From Streptomyces flavofungini (GTDB lineage Bacteria > Actinomycetota > Actinomycetes > Streptomycetales > Streptomycetaceae), in the NCBI RefSeq assembly GCF_030388665.1, contig NZ_CP128846.1:3760001-3824000 (forward strand): a stretch of DNA of 64,000 nt, in the 5' to 3' direction. Positions 46,054 to 54,835 of the stretch are shown here, piece by piece. The notes under the pieces are model-generated. The model saw nothing but the letters and a program-made list of their open reading frames with translations, had not been told where the DNA came from and did not search any database. The first letter of the stretch is position 1, and every line of letters begins with the position of its first letter. Both the position numbers and the translations under genes were made by a program.

Positions 46054-46953
46054 CTACGTGGTCGGCTGCCTGTTCATCAGGTCCTTGAAGTCCGCCGTGT
46101 CGTCGGCCGGGGGCTCCTCCGCGGAGACCTCGGTGCCGTAGTCGCTGTAGTACGCGGTGGCGGAGAGCCGGCCGGTCTTCATCTCGCCGCGCTCGGTCTT
46201 CTTCACGAGCAGGTTCTCGTCGTTGACCCAGATGTCGATGGTCTCGGTGGTGATCCCGGCCTGCTCCAACTGCTTCTTCATGTCGGCGAGTTGGGACTCG
46301 CTCAGGCCGGAGCTCCGCTCCGCGAGCTCGGCGACGTTCACGGTGCCGGAGTAGTGCGTGGTGTCCACGCCGCGCACCTTCTCCTCGCCGACCTTCTTCA
46401 CGTCACCGGAGGCGAGCAGCATCTTCACCGACTGGTGCGGCGTGCTGTTCTGCATCGCGTCCTTCATGTACGCGCCCGAGCCGCCGCCTATCCGCTCCAG
46501 ATCGTCGTAGGCGTACTTCACCCAGTGCTTGCCGTCGGCCTGGGCGGCGAACTGCTCGCCCATCTTCGCGTAGTAGGCCTCGGGCAGGTAGCGGGCCTCC
46601 ATCGATGTGGTGCCGGCCCGGCGCATCGTCTCCGCCATCTGACCACCGGTGTACGTGATCGTCATGTTGCCGGTGAGGCCGTCGGCCCAGCCGAGGGCGC
46701 CCTTGGCCTTCATCGACATCACGGAACCCATGGTGGTCTCGGACTCCACCTTGGCCGAATCGGCCTTGTCGGTGGTGCTCTCGATGGTGCGCAGCGCGGC
46801 GATGGGGCTGACGCTCAGGCCGCCCTTATCGGACCCCTTGGCCTTGTCGGAGCCCCCCGAGTCGTCCGAGGAGCCACAGGCCGTGACTCCGCCCGTCAGG
46901 GTCGCCGCGACCGCGACCGCCAGCGCCACACGTCGCACAGTCGTGCTGTTCAT
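46054..46953 (-). CDS. Lipoprotein, LppX/LprAFG-like (second of a tandem pair)
   Basis: The 299-residue protein starts MNSTTVRRVALAVAVAATL and has a good lipobox LTGGVTAC, so Cys near residue 26 should be lipidated, followed by a Ser/Asp/Lys-rich linker. The mature domain has DGKHWVKY, LLASGDVKKVGEEKVRGVDTTHYSGTV and DIWVNDENLLVKK, aligned with its neighbour. The two are diverged paralogues. ATG 46953 is supported by the signal sequence. Ligand unknown. Confidence 0.77.
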   Translation of the reverse strand: MNSTTVRRVALAVAVAATLTGGVTACGSSDDSGGSDKAKGSDKGGLSVSPIAALRTIESTTDKADSAKVESETTMGSVMSMKAKGALGWADGLTGNMTITYTGGQMAETMRRAGTTSMEARYLPEAYYAKMGEQFAAQADGKHWVKYAYDDLERIGGGSGAYMKDAMQNSTPHQSVKMLLASGDVKKVGEEKVRGVDTTHYSGTVNVAELAERSSGLSESQLADMKKQLEQAGITTETIDIWVNDENLLVKKTERGEMKTGRLSATAYYSDYGTEVSAEEPPADDTADFKDLMNRQPTT

Positions 46954-47127
46954 GTCGTCCCACCCCTTGCGTCCATGGAGAGCCAGCACGCTAGCGCAGC
47001 CCGCTCGTCCGCGTGTCTCCCGAGTCCGTCTCCGTACGCGGTCCGTGCGCGGCGCCGCACGACATCTCGCGCACTGGCACCGTCCGTACCGTCCGGCCGT
47101 CCCTGAGCGTGTACCCGAAAAACGGGA

Positions 47128-47160
47128 CGGGCCCCGCACCGGAATTGGTTGCGGGGCCCG
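47128..47160 (-). terminator. Terminator after rplK-rplA
   Basis: Perfect 10-bp arms CGGGCCCCGC and GCGGGGCCCG; on the minus strand they are followed by TCCCGTTTTTCGGG. It is about 34 bases past the rplA stop. Confidence 0.75.
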
Positions 47161-47193
47161 TCACATTCGCGCCAGGCGCGGCTGCCGTCAGTT

Positions 47194-47916
47194 TCAGACG
47201 GCGGCCGGGTCCTCCTCGACGAGGAGGTTGCGGGTGCGGTTGGAGTCCAGCGGAATGCCGGGGCCCATCGTGGTGGTGATGGCGGCCTTCTTGATGTACC
47301 GACCCTTGGCGGCCGACGGCTTCAGACGGAGGACTTCCTCCAGGGCCGCGGCGTAGTTCTCCACCAGCTTGGTGTCGTCGAAGGACACCTTGCCGATGAT
47401 GAAGTGCAGGTTCGAGTGCTTGTCGACGCGGAACTCGATCTTGCCGCCCTTGATGTCGTTGACAGCCTTCACGACGTCGGGGGTGACGGTGCCGGTCTTC
47501 GGGTTCGGCATCAGACCACGCGGACCGAGCACGCGGCCGAGGCGGCCGACCTTGCCCATGAGGTCCGGGGTGGCGACGACGGCGTCGAAGTCCAGGCGGC
47601 CCTTCGCGACCTCGTCGATCAGCTCGTCGGCGCCGACGATGTCGGCTCCAGCGGCTTCCGCGGCCGCAGCACGGTCACCGGTCGCGAAGACCAGGACCCG
47701 GGCGGTCTTGCCGGTGCCGTGCGGGAGGTTCACGGTGCCACGGACCATCTGGTCGGCCTTGCGCGGGTCGACACCCAGGCGGAAGGCGACCTCGACGGTG
47801 CCGTCGAACTTGGTCGCGGAGGTCTCCTTGGCGAGACGGACGGCCTCGAGCGGGGCGTAGAGCTTGTCCCGGTCGACCTTGGCGTCCGCAGCGCGGAGAG
47901 TCTTGCTGCGCTTCAC
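47194..47916 (-). CDS. rplA: 50S ribosomal protein L1
   Basis: L1 forms the mobile stalk at the E site and in many bacteria represses its own operon. The 240-residue protein has [38 protein letters not shown] sequence and [15 protein letters not shown]. It follows rplK by 107 bases. Confidence 0.98.
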   Translation of the reverse strand: MKRSKTLRAADAKVDRDKLYAPLEAVRLAKETSATKFDGTVEVAFRLGVDPRKADQMVRGTVNLPHGTGKTARVLVFATGDRAAAAEAAGADIVGADELIDEVAKGRLDFDAVVATPDLMGKVGRLGRVLGPRGLMPNPKTGTVTPDVVKAVNDIKGGKIEFRVDKHSNLHFIIGKVSFDDTKLVENYAAALEEVLRLKPSAAKGRYIKKAAITTTMGPGIPLDSNRTRNLLVEEDPAAV

Positions 47917-48023
47917 TTCTACTCCTGAGGTTCAGGTTTGGAGTTCGTGGTCCGGACCAGCGCCTGGTCCTGCCACTTGAGGTCACGGTGCCGACTGTGC
48001 GGCTCCGCGGCGTCCGGCTGGGA

Positions 48024-48458
48024 TCAGCCCTCGACCGTGATGCCCATGGAACGGGCGGTGCCGGCGATGATCTTCGACGCGGCGTCCAGGTCGTTCGCGT
48101 TGAGGTCGGGCATCTTGGTGGTGGCGATCTCGCGGACCTGCGCCTGGGTGATCTTGGCGACCTTGGTCTTGTGCGGCTCGCCGGAGCCCTTCTCCACGCC
48201 CGCGGCCTTGAGGATCATCTTGGCGGCCGGCGGCGTCTTGGTGATGAAGGTGAAGGAACGGTCCTCGTAGACCGTGATCTCCACCGGGATCACCCAGCCA
48301 CGCTGCGACTCGGTCGCGGCGTTGTACGCCTTGCAGAACTCCATGATGTTCACGCCGTGCTGGCCCAGCGCGGGGCCGACCGGCGGCGCCGGGTTGGCGG
48401 CACCGGCCTGGATCTGGAGCTTGATAAGCCCCGTGACCTTCTTCTTCTTGGGAGGCAT
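48024..48458 (-). CDS. rplK: 50S ribosomal protein L11
   Basis: L11 forms the GTPase-associated centre, the target of thiostrepton, and is needed for RelA activation. The 144-residue protein has [40 protein letters not shown] N-terminal sequence with the proline-rich segment, and a C-terminal RNA-binding domain ending [11 protein letters not shown]. Confidence 0.98.
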
Positions 48459-48550
48459 TGCTCTCTCCGGGTCCTAGTGAGAGTGTTGAGCCGCATCCGT
48501 AGCGATGATCATCGATAGTCGCGATCATCCGGATGGAGGCATACCGCACT

Positions 48551-48579
48551 ACGATAACGGGTATCCCGGCGGGGCCCAA
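48551..48579 (-). promoter_or_regulatory. Candidate rplK promoter
   Basis: On the minus strand TTGGGC (48574-48579) lies 17 bases before TATCGT (48551-48556), about 90 bases before rplK and just past the terminator of the secreted-protein gene. The leader also holds the palindrome GATGATCATC. Confidence 0.42.
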
Positions 48580-48599
48580 ACCCGTATCCGCGCAGACCG

Positions 48600-48629
48600 C
48601 GGGCCCCACCCCTGCGGGAGCGGGGCCCG
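48600..48629 (-). terminator. Terminator after the secreted-protein gene
   Basis: Perfect 8-bp arms CGGGCCCC and GGGGCCCG with a 14-base loop, about 45 bases past the stop at 48673. Confidence 0.6.
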
Positions 48630-48672
48630 GAGCCCTCGGCACCCGGCTGTGACCACCGGGCAGCGGGTGCGC

Positions 48673-49200
48673 TCAGCAGCGCTTGGACGTCATGGCGTGA
48701 CCCGGGAGCGGGTCGCCGGGGGCGCGCAGCTCGCCGATCGCGGCGGTGCACTCCGCGGCGGTGTCGGCGGGCAGCGACCAGAACTCCTGGACGTTGGTGT
48801 CGTTCCACCAGTCCTGGCCCACGACCTCGTCCCGCGCGTAGCTGTACACGCCGGTGCTGACGTCGTAGTCCTTGACCTTGTCGCGGAAGCTCTTCCACAC
48901 CCAGACGTAGCCGTAGTTCTTCTTGCACCTGGGCGAGTAGAACTGCTTCACCGACGCGGCGTGCGCTCCCTTCCGGTCGATGTACGCGGTGGTGCCGATC
49001 TGGTAGGCGTCGGAACAGACTCCGGCCGCCTGGGCCTTGAGGCTCCGCGGGTTGCCGTCCGCCGAGGGCGCGGTCGACTGGGGCGCCGCCTTTCTGGCGT
49101 CGGGCGCGGGCGCGGGGCCGGTTCCGGCCAGCGCCGAGCCGGCGCCGAGCAGGACGAAGGCGCAGGCGGAGGCAGCAATCGCAGTCTTGCGGGCACGCAT
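48673..49200 (-). CDS. Secreted protein, distantly DUF2690-like
   Basis: The 175-residue protein has a Sec signal peptide MRARKTAIAASACAFVLLG with likely cleavage after ALA near residue 25, then an Ala/Pro-rich linker. The mature region has GVCSDAYQIGTTAYIDRKG, KQFYSPRCKKNYGYVWVW and two more cysteines, including the C-terminal one. The Cys...YSPRC...W pattern recalls DUF2690 secreted actinobacterial proteins; this is from memory. ATG 49200 agrees with the signal peptide. Terminators flank it on both sides, so it is an independent unit between nusG and rplK. Confidence 0.65.
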   Translation of the reverse strand: MRARKTAIAASACAFVLLGAGSALAGTGPAPAPDARKAAPQSTAPSADGNPRSLKAQAAGVCSDAYQIGTTAYIDRKGAHAASVKQFYSPRCKKNYGYVWVWKSFRDKVKDYDVSTGVYSYARDEVVGQDWWNDTNVQEFWSLPADTAAECTAAIGELRAPGDPLPGHAMTSKRC

Positions 49201-49445
49201 CAGGTGGTCCCCCTTGCTCGTCGGTGCTTGTCCATGACTGGGCCCGGGACGCCATACCGCCGCAAGGCACCACAAATCGCCGCTCGTGGTGACAGAGATC
49301 CCCATAAGCGTGCCGAGGTGTCGTGGAGGAAGGGACCGGGCGTTTCCGTCTACAAGTGAGACAGCCCTGGACGCCCGATGGTTGTGGCGTGGAACACATT
49401 TACTCGTCGAGATTCACAGCACATGCTCGTCCATACCCACGACAA

Positions 49446-49481
49446 AGCCCCTGACCAGCGGTTTCCCGCGGATCAGGGGCT
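49446..49481 (-). terminator. Terminator after secE-nusG
   Basis: Perfect 9-bp arms AGCCCCTGA and TCAGGGGCT with a loop containing GCGG/CCGC, 20 bases past the nusG stop; AAAG (CTTT on the minus strand) follows. Confidence 0.78.
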
Positions 49482-49500
49482 CTGCCCGAAGCTCTTCGAG

Positions 49501-50421
49501 CTAGTTCTTCTGGATCTGGTCGAAGCTCAGCTCGACCGGGGTCTCGCGGCCGAAGATCTCGACGAGGCCCTTGACCTTCTTCGAGTCGGCGTTGATCTCG
49601 TTGATCGTGGCCTGCAGCGTGGCGAACGGGCCGTCGGTGACGGTGACCGAGTCGCCGACCTCGAAGTCCAGGACCTGGACCTCGACCTTGCGGGCCGGAG
49701 CCGGCTTGCCCTCGGCCTCGGCGGCCTCGCGGGCGGCCTTCTCCTCGGCCTCCGGGGCGAGCATCTTGACGATCTCGTCCAGCGTCAGCGGGTACGGGTC
49801 GTAGGCGTTGCCGACGAAGCCGGTGACACCGGGGGTGTTGCGGACGACGCCCCAGGACTCGTTCGTCAGGTCCATGCGCACCAGGACGTAGCCGGGGAGC
49901 TTGTTCTGGCGGATGGTCTTGCGCTCGCCGTTCTTGATCTGGGCGACCTCTTCCTGCGGCACCTCGGCCTGGAAGATGAAGTCCTCGACGTTGAGCGAGA
50001 CGGCGCGCTGCTCGAGGTTGGTCTTCACGCGGTTCTCGTAACCGGCGTAGGTGTGGATGACGTACCACTCGCCGGGCAGGCCGCGGAGTTCGTCGCGCAG
50101 GGCGGCGATCGGGTCGACCGGCTCGGCGTCCTCGGCGTCCGCTGCGGAGGCGGCGTCCTCGGACTCCTCGTCGGCGACGGCCTCGGCCGCTGCGGCGTCC
50201 TCGTCGGTCTCGGCGACGTCGGCGCCACCGGCCGCCGCTTCCTCGTCGGACTCCACGCGCAGGGCCGCCTCCTCGGCGGGCTCGCCCGCGGCGACGTCGG
50301 CAGCCTTGGCCTGGTCCGGGTCCTCGGCGTCCGCCGCCTCGACGATGTCGAGCTGGTCCTCCACGGACTCCGCCTGCTCTGCGCGAGGCTCGACGGCGTC
50401 GTTCAGGTTCGGGTCAGACAC
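49501..50421 (-). CDS. nusG: Transcription termination/antitermination protein NusG
   Basis: NusG binds the RNA polymerase clamp and couples transcription to translation or Rho. The 306-residue protein has a normal NGN domain from about residue 118 ([23 protein letters not shown]), an insertion around [20 protein letters not shown], and a KOW domain ([19 protein letters not shown]...[13 protein letters not shown]). The first 110 residues are strongly acidic and Ala-rich, a Streptomyces-type extension. GTG start; it follows secE by 77 bases. Confidence 0.97.
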   Translation of the reverse strand: MSDPNLNDAVEPRAEQAESVEDQLDIVEAADAEDPDQAKAADVAAGEPAEEAALRVESDEEAAAGGADVAETDEDAAAAEAVADEESEDAASAADAEDAEPVDPIAALRDELRGLPGEWYVIHTYAGYENRVKTNLEQRAVSLNVEDFIFQAEVPQEEVAQIKNGERKTIRQNKLPGYVLVRMDLTNESWGVVRNTPGVTGFVGNAYDPYPLTLDEIVKMLAPEAEEKAAREAAEAEGKPAPARKVEVQVLDFEVGDSVTVTDGPFATLQATINEINADSKKVKGLVEIFGRETPVELSFDQIQKN

Positions 50422-50498
50422 GGTGGCTGCTTCTTCCTGGATACATGGGGGTGGAACACGCGAAAGGGGCGCCTGGTGCGGCGCCCTTCGCTCTCGGC

Positions 50499-50786
50499 TC
50501 AGCCGAAGATGTACTTGATGAGGTTGCTGAACCCATAGTCAATCACGGTCACGAGACCGATCATGATGACGACGAAGACGATCACGACCGTGGTGTACGT
50601 CGTGAGCTGGCTGCGCGTCGGCCAGACGACCTTGCGGAGCTCGGCGACGATCTGGCGGTAGAAGAGCGCCAGCCTGGCCAGCGGACCCTTCTTGCCTCGC
50701 TTGCCGCCCTTGCGCGCCTTCTTCTTGGAGTCCGGCGCCTCGTCCTGGGCATCAGGCATGTCGATGGAGCCCACGGCGTCCGTCAC
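50499..50786 (-). CDS. secE: Preprotein translocase subunit SecE
   Basis: SecE clamps SecY. The 95-residue protein has a Lys/Arg-rich head ([14 protein letters not shown]), the conserved amphipathic helix [16 protein letters not shown] and one transmembrane helix ([21 protein letters not shown]). The start GTG at 50786 gives VTDAVGSID, matching the family; a later in-frame ATG exists. It lies 106 bases downstream of tRNA-Trp. Confidence 0.95.
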   Translation of the reverse strand: MTDAVGSIDMPDAQDEAPDSKKKARKGGKRGKKGPLARLALFYRQIVAELRKVVWPTRSQLTTYTTVVIVFVVIMIGLVTVIDYGFSNLIKYIFG

Positions 50787-50892
50787 TCGTCTCACCTGAT
50801 TCCGGGTCGTGGCCGTGCCGCGCCCGGTTGAGCCGCACGGCGGTGCATTGCAGTACGTACATGCGCACACATCCTGGCGAAGGTGTGTGTAG

Positions 50893-50965
50893 CAGGGCCG
50901 GAGGGACTTGAACCCCCAACCGCTGGTTTTGGAGACCAGTGCTCTACCAATTGAGCTACGACCCT
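50893..50965 (-). tRNA. trnW: tRNA-Trp (anticodon CCA)
   Basis: The minus strand reads AGGGTCG...CGGCCCT for the acceptor stem (one T-G pair), D arm AGCTCAATTGGTAGAGC, anticodon loop CTCCAAA with CCA, and T arm GGGGTTCAAGTCCC. Discriminator is G. The CCA end is not encoded. Confidence 0.95.
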
Positions 50966-51156
50966 TTGATTTCCCCCAACCTACAGCATCCGACCATGTG
51001 CACCGAGTGCTCTTGGAAGGTGCGGCCGGTGAGGGCCAACGACCAGTGAGTGTACGTGGTCCTGGGCGCCCCGTCGAACACGATGATCCGGCTCCGGATC
51101 GCACGGTCCTCCAAACCCGTGTGTCGGGGCCGTTTCGGGTCTGGAACGATGGGCGC

Positions 51157-52383
51157 ATGAGCGCTGTCACTCCTCCCACCGAGCGCCGGGTCTCCGCCCG
51201 AGTCGGCGCGATCTCCGAGTCCGCGACCCTCGCCGTCGACGCCAAGGCCAAGGCCCTCAAGGCCGCCGGGCGCCCGGTGATCGGTTTCGGCGCGGGCGAG
51301 CCGGACTTCCCGACCCCGGACTACATCGTCGAAGCGGCCGTCGAGGCCTGCAGGAACCCGAAGTACCACCGCTACACGCCCGCGGGCGGCCTGCCCGAGC
51401 TGAAGGCCGCGATCGCCGCGAAGACGCTGCGCGACTCCGGGTACGAGCCCGAGGTCTCCGAGATCCTGGTGACCAACGGCGGCAAGCAGGCCATCTACGA
51501 GGCGTTCGCCGCGATCCTCGACCCGGGCGACGAGGTCATCGTCCCGGCGCCGTACTGGACGACGTACCCGGAGTCGATCCGCCTCGCGGGCGGCGTCCCG
51601 GTCGACGTCGTCGCCGACGAGACCACCGGCTACCGCGTCTCCGTGGAGCAGTTGGAGGCCGCGCGCACGGAGAAGACCAAGGTCGTGCTCTTCGTGTCGC
51701 CGTCGAACCCGACCGGCGCCGTCTACAGCCGTGCGGACGCGGAGGCCATCGGCCGCTGGGCCCTGGAGCACGGCCTGTGGGTCATGACGGACGAGATCTA
51801 CGAACACCTCGTCTACGGAGACGCGCAGTTCACGTCGCTCCCGGCGCTCCTGCCCGAGCTGCGCGACAAGTGCGTGGTCGTCAACGGCGTCGCGAAGACG
51901 TACGCGATGACCGGCTGGCGCGTGGGGTGGATCATCGGCCCGAAGGACGTGGTCAAGGCCGCGACGAACCTCCAGTCGCACGCCACGTCCAACGTCTCGA
52001 ACGTCGCGCAGGCCGCCGCCATCGCCGCTGTCTCGGGCGATCTGACGGCCGTCGACAAGATGCGTGAGGCCTTCGACCGGCGCCGCCGCACGATCGTGCG
52101 GATGCTGAACGAGATCGACGGCGTCCTGTGCCCGGAGCCGGAGGGCGCCTTCTACGCGTACCCCTCGGTGAAGGCTCTCCTCGGCAAGGAGATCCGCGGC
52201 AAGCGTCCGCAGAACACCGTCGAGCTGGCCGCGCTCATCCTGGAGGAGTCCGAGGTCGCGGTGGTCCCGGGCGAGGCCTTCGGGACGCCGGGCTATCTGC
52301 GGCTCTCGTACGCCCTGGGTGACGAGGACCTGGTCGAGGGCGTCTCGCGGATCCAGAAGCTGCTGGCGGAGGCCCGCGACTGA
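51157..52383 (+). CDS. aspC: Pyridoxal-phosphate aminotransferase, aspartate aminotransferase type
   Basis: A class I aminotransferase of the Ib (bacterial/thermophile) type, probably aspartate:2-oxoglutarate. The 408-residue protein has [56 protein letters not shown] and the PLP lysine in [19 protein letters not shown] 51157 is the first with family similarity. It is divergent from tRNA-Trp and secE; a good terminator follows. Specificity could include tyrosine or prephenate. Confidence 0.88.
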   Translation: MSAVTPPTERRVSARVGAISESATLAVDAKAKALKAAGRPVIGFGAGEPDFPTPDYIVEAAVEACRNPKYHRYTPAGGLPELKAAIAAKTLRDSGYEPEVSEILVTNGGKQAIYEAFAAILDPGDEVIVPAPYWTTYPESIRLAGGVPVDVVADETTGYRVSVEQLEAARTEKTKVVLFVSPSNPTGAVYSRADAEAIGRWALEHGLWVMTDEIYEHLVYGDAQFTSLPALLPELRDKCVVVNGVAKTYAMTGWRVGWIIGPKDVVKAATNLQSHATSNVSNVAQAAAIAAVSGDLTAVDKMREAFDRRRRTIVRMLNEIDGVLCPEPEGAFYAYPSVKALLGKEIRGKRPQNTVELAALILEESEVAVVPGEAFGTPGYLRLSYALGDEDLVEGVSRIQKLLAEARD

Positions 52384-52399
52384 GGCACCGCAGCGCGTG

Positions 52400-52437
52400 A
52401 CGGACGGCAGTGCACCACAGGGTGCGCTGCCGTCCGT
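52400..52437 (+). terminator. Terminator after the aminotransferase gene
   Basis: Arms ACGGACGGCAGTGCACC and GGTGCGCTGCCGTCCGT pair over 17 bases with one mismatch and a 4-base loop, followed by TTCTTTGTT. This is a textbook terminator 17 bases past the stop. Confidence 0.88.
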
Positions 52438-52511
52438 TTCTTTGTTCAGGCGCGTACCCCATGGGAAGAAGCGGCTACCGGGACGCGGGGTGCGTACGGC
52501 AAGATCCTGGA

Positions 52512-53531
52512 ATGGAGCGCGTACGAGACGTAAGAGAGCTGCCGAAGGCCCATCTGCACCTGCACTTCACCGGGTCGATGCGGCCCTCGACGCTGCTTGA
52601 GCTCGCCGACAAGTACGGGGTCCATCTGCCGGAGGCCCTGACCGGCGGGACGCCGCCGAAGCTGCGGGCGACCGACGAGCGGGGCTGGTTCCGCTTCCAG
52701 CGGTTGTACGACATGGCGCGGTCCTGTCTGCGCGAGCCCGAGGACATCCAGCGCCTGGTGCGGGAAGCGGCCGAGGAGGACATCAGGGACGGGTCGGGGT
52801 GGCTGGAGATCCAGGTCGACCCGACGTCGTACGCGCCCCGGCTCGGCGGGCTCATCCCGGCCCTGGAGATCATCCTGGACGCCGTCGACACGGCCTCGCG
52901 CGAGACCGGGCTGGGGATGCGCGTCCTGGTCGCCGCGAACCGTATGAAGCACCCCTTGGACGCGCGCACGCTGGCCCGGCTCGCGGTGCGGTTCGCCGAC
53001 CGCGGTGTCGTCGGCTTCGGGCTCTCCAACGACGAACGGCGCGGCATGGCGCGGGACTTCGACCGCGCCTTCCACATCGCGCGCGAGGGTGGCCTGCTCG
53101 CGGCCCCGCACGGCGGCGAGCTGACCGGACCCGCGTCGGTGCGGGACTGCCTCGACGACCTGCACGCACGGCGCATCGGGCACGGCGTGCGGGCGGCCGA
53201 GGACCCGCGGCTCCTGAAGCGGCTCGCGGAGCGGGGCGTGACCTGCGAGGTGTGCCCGGCGTCCAACGTGGCCCTCGGGGTGTACGAGAAGCCCGAGGAC
53301 GTGCCCCTGCGGACGCTGTACGACGCCGGGGTGCCGATGGCGCTCGGCGCCGACGACCCGCTGCTCTTCGGCTCGCGCCTGGCCGCGCAGTACGAGATCG
53401 CGCGGCAGCACCACGGCTTCAGCGACGCCGAACTGGCCGATCTCGCGCGGCAGTCGGTGCGGGGGTCCGCGGCGCCCGCGGACGTGCAGGAGAAGCTGCT
53501 GGCCGGGATCGAGGAGTGGCTCGCGTCCTGA
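52512..53531 (+). CDS. add: Adenosine deaminase
   Basis: Add converts adenosine to inosine in purine salvage. The 339-residue protein has the metal motif KAHLHLHFTGSM at residues 13-24, SGWLEIQVDP, HGGELTGP with the catalytic Glu, IGHGVR with His, and GADDPLLF with two Asp residues. All expected ligands are present. ATG 52512; the frame is open upstream without homology. Related enzymes act on other purines, so substrate is inferred. Confidence 0.9.
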   Translation: MERVRDVRELPKAHLHLHFTGSMRPSTLLELADKYGVHLPEALTGGTPPKLRATDERGWFRFQRLYDMARSCLREPEDIQRLVREAAEEDIRDGSGWLEIQVDPTSYAPRLGGLIPALEIILDAVDTASRETGLGMRVLVAANRMKHPLDARTLARLAVRFADRGVVGFGLSNDERRGMARDFDRAFHIAREGGLLAAPHGGELTGPASVRDCLDDLHARRIGHGVRAAEDPRLLKRLAERGVTCEVCPASNVALGVYEKPEDVPLRTLYDAGVPMALGADDPLLFGSRLAAQYEIARQHHGFSDAELADLARQSVRGSAAPADVQEKLLAGIEEWLAS

Positions 53532-53554
53532 GGCGGCCCTGGAGGCTCCCTGAA

Positions 53555-53627
53555 GGGCCCCCTCCCAAGAGGTCTCCGGGGAGGGGCCCAGGGGAAGGGC
53601 CTCGGGGAGGGGCTTCGGGGAGGGGCT
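53555..53627 (+). repeat. Terminator hairpin and 13-bp tandem repeats between add and murB
   Basis: GGGCCCCCTCCC (53555-53566) pairs nearly perfectly with GGGGAGGGGCCC (53578-53589), a likely terminator of add. It is followed by two perfect copies of TCGGGGAGGGGCT (53602-53614 and 53615-53627), with two degenerate copies before them. The region separates convergent genes. Confidence 0.6.
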
Positions 53628-53629
53628 TC

Positions 53630-54685
53630 CTAGAGGCTGACGCCCACCGTCACCGGTTCGTTGACCAGCGTGATGCCGAAGGCGTCCCGGACGCCCGCGA
53701 CGACCTCGCGGGCCAGGGCGAGCAGGTCCTCCGTGGTCGCGTCGCCGCGGTTGGTGAGGGCCAGGGTGTGCTTGGTGGAGATGCGGGCCGGGCCCTGGCC
53801 GTAGCCCTTGGTGAAGCCCGCCTTGTCGATGAGCCAGGCCGCGGAGGTCTTCACATGGCCGTCGCCCGCGGGGTACGCGGGCGGTGCGGTGTCCGGGCCG
53901 AGCCGCTCCGCCACGCGCGCGTGGAAGACGGCGAACTGCTCGTCCGTGAGGATCGGGTTGGTGAAGAACGACCCGGCCGACCAGCTGTCGTGGTCCTCGG
54001 GGTCGAGCACCATGCCTTTGCCCGCGCGCAGCTTCAGGACGGTCTCGCGGGCCACGGCGGCGGGCACCCGGTCCCCGGCCTCGACGCCGAGCGTGCGGGC
54101 CGTCTCCGGGTAGGCGATCGGGGCGCTCATCCCGCCGGCGTCCTCCAGCTGGAAGCGCACGCGCAGGACCACGAAGCGGTCGGGATCGGCCTTGAAACGG
54201 CTGTGCCGGTACGAGAAGTCGCAGTCCGCGTTCGCGATGGTGACCGTCTCGCGGCTCTTCCGGTCGTACGCGATCACTTCGGTGATCGTCGAGGAGACCT
54301 CCTGGCCGTACGCGCCCACATTCTGGATCGGCGTCGCGCCCGCGGAGCCGGGGATGCCGGCCAGGCACTCGATGCCCGCGAGGCCCGCGTCGACGGTGCG
54401 CGCCACCGCATCCGTCCAGACCTCACCGGCCGCGAGCTCCAGGCGGGTGCCGTCCAGGTCGAAGCCGGTGGTGGCGATGCGCAGGGCGGTGCCGTCGAAG
54501 CCCTTGTCGCCGATGACCAGGTTCGACCCGCCGCCGACGATCAGCAGCGGGGTCCCGGAGTCGTCGGCTTCGCGGACGGCGGAGATCACCTCGGCGTCGG
54601 TCGTCGCGGTGATCAGCCGGGCGGCGGGGCCACCGAGCCGGAAGGTGGTCAGCGGGGCGAGGGGGGCGTCGTGGAGTACCTGCAC
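53630..54685 (-). CDS. murB: UDP-N-acetylenolpyruvoylglucosamine reductase
   Basis: MurB reduces UDP-GlcNAc-enolpyruvate to UDP-MurNAc, with FAD and NADPH. The 351-residue protein has TTFRLGGPAARL, the FAD-binding LIVGGGSNLVIGDKGF, GIECLAGIPGSAGATPIQNVGAYG, YRHSRFK, the catalytic serine in SAGSFFTNP, and AAWLIDKAGFTKGYG. The start is GTG at 54685. Type I MurB without the type II deletion. Confidence 0.95.
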   Translation of the reverse strand: MQVLHDAPLAPLTTFRLGGPAARLITATTDAEVISAVREADDSGTPLLIVGGGSNLVIGDKGFDGTALRIATTGFDLDGTRLELAAGEVWTDAVARTVDAGLAGIECLAGIPGSAGATPIQNVGAYGQEVSSTITEVIAYDRKSRETVTIANADCDFSYRHSRFKADPDRFVVLRVRFQLEDAGGMSAPIAYPETARTLGVEAGDRVPAAVARETVLKLRAGKGMVLDPEDHDSWSAGSFFTNPILTDEQFAVFHARVAERLGPDTAPPAYPAGDGHVKTSAAWLIDKAGFTKGYGQGPARISTKHTLALTNRGDATTEDLLALAREVVAGVRDAFGITLVNEPVTVGVSL

Positions 54686-54741
54686 GCCCCCCAGGGTACG
54701 GGCGGCGCAGGCGTGCCCTGCGGCGTGCCCCCGGGACGCCC

Positions 54742-54800
54742 AAGCGCCGGACGGGGCTGCTGAAGCCCGTCCGGCGTTTGAGGAAGACCCGAAGGGCCGA
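54742..54800. repeat. Dispersed Streptomyces-type repeat with a perfect hairpin
   Basis: CGCCGGACGGG (54745-54755) and CCCGTCCGGCG (54766-54776) form a perfect 11-bp stem; the sequence continues TTTGAGGAAGACCCGAAGGG. From memory the CCCGTCCGGCGTTTGAGGA core is among the most abundant Streptomyces intergenic sequences. It lies past the 3' end of the MFS gene and may be its terminator. Confidence 0.6.
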
Positions 54801-54835
54801 CGAGGGGGGCAGGAGCGGAGCCCCGTGAGGCCCCG

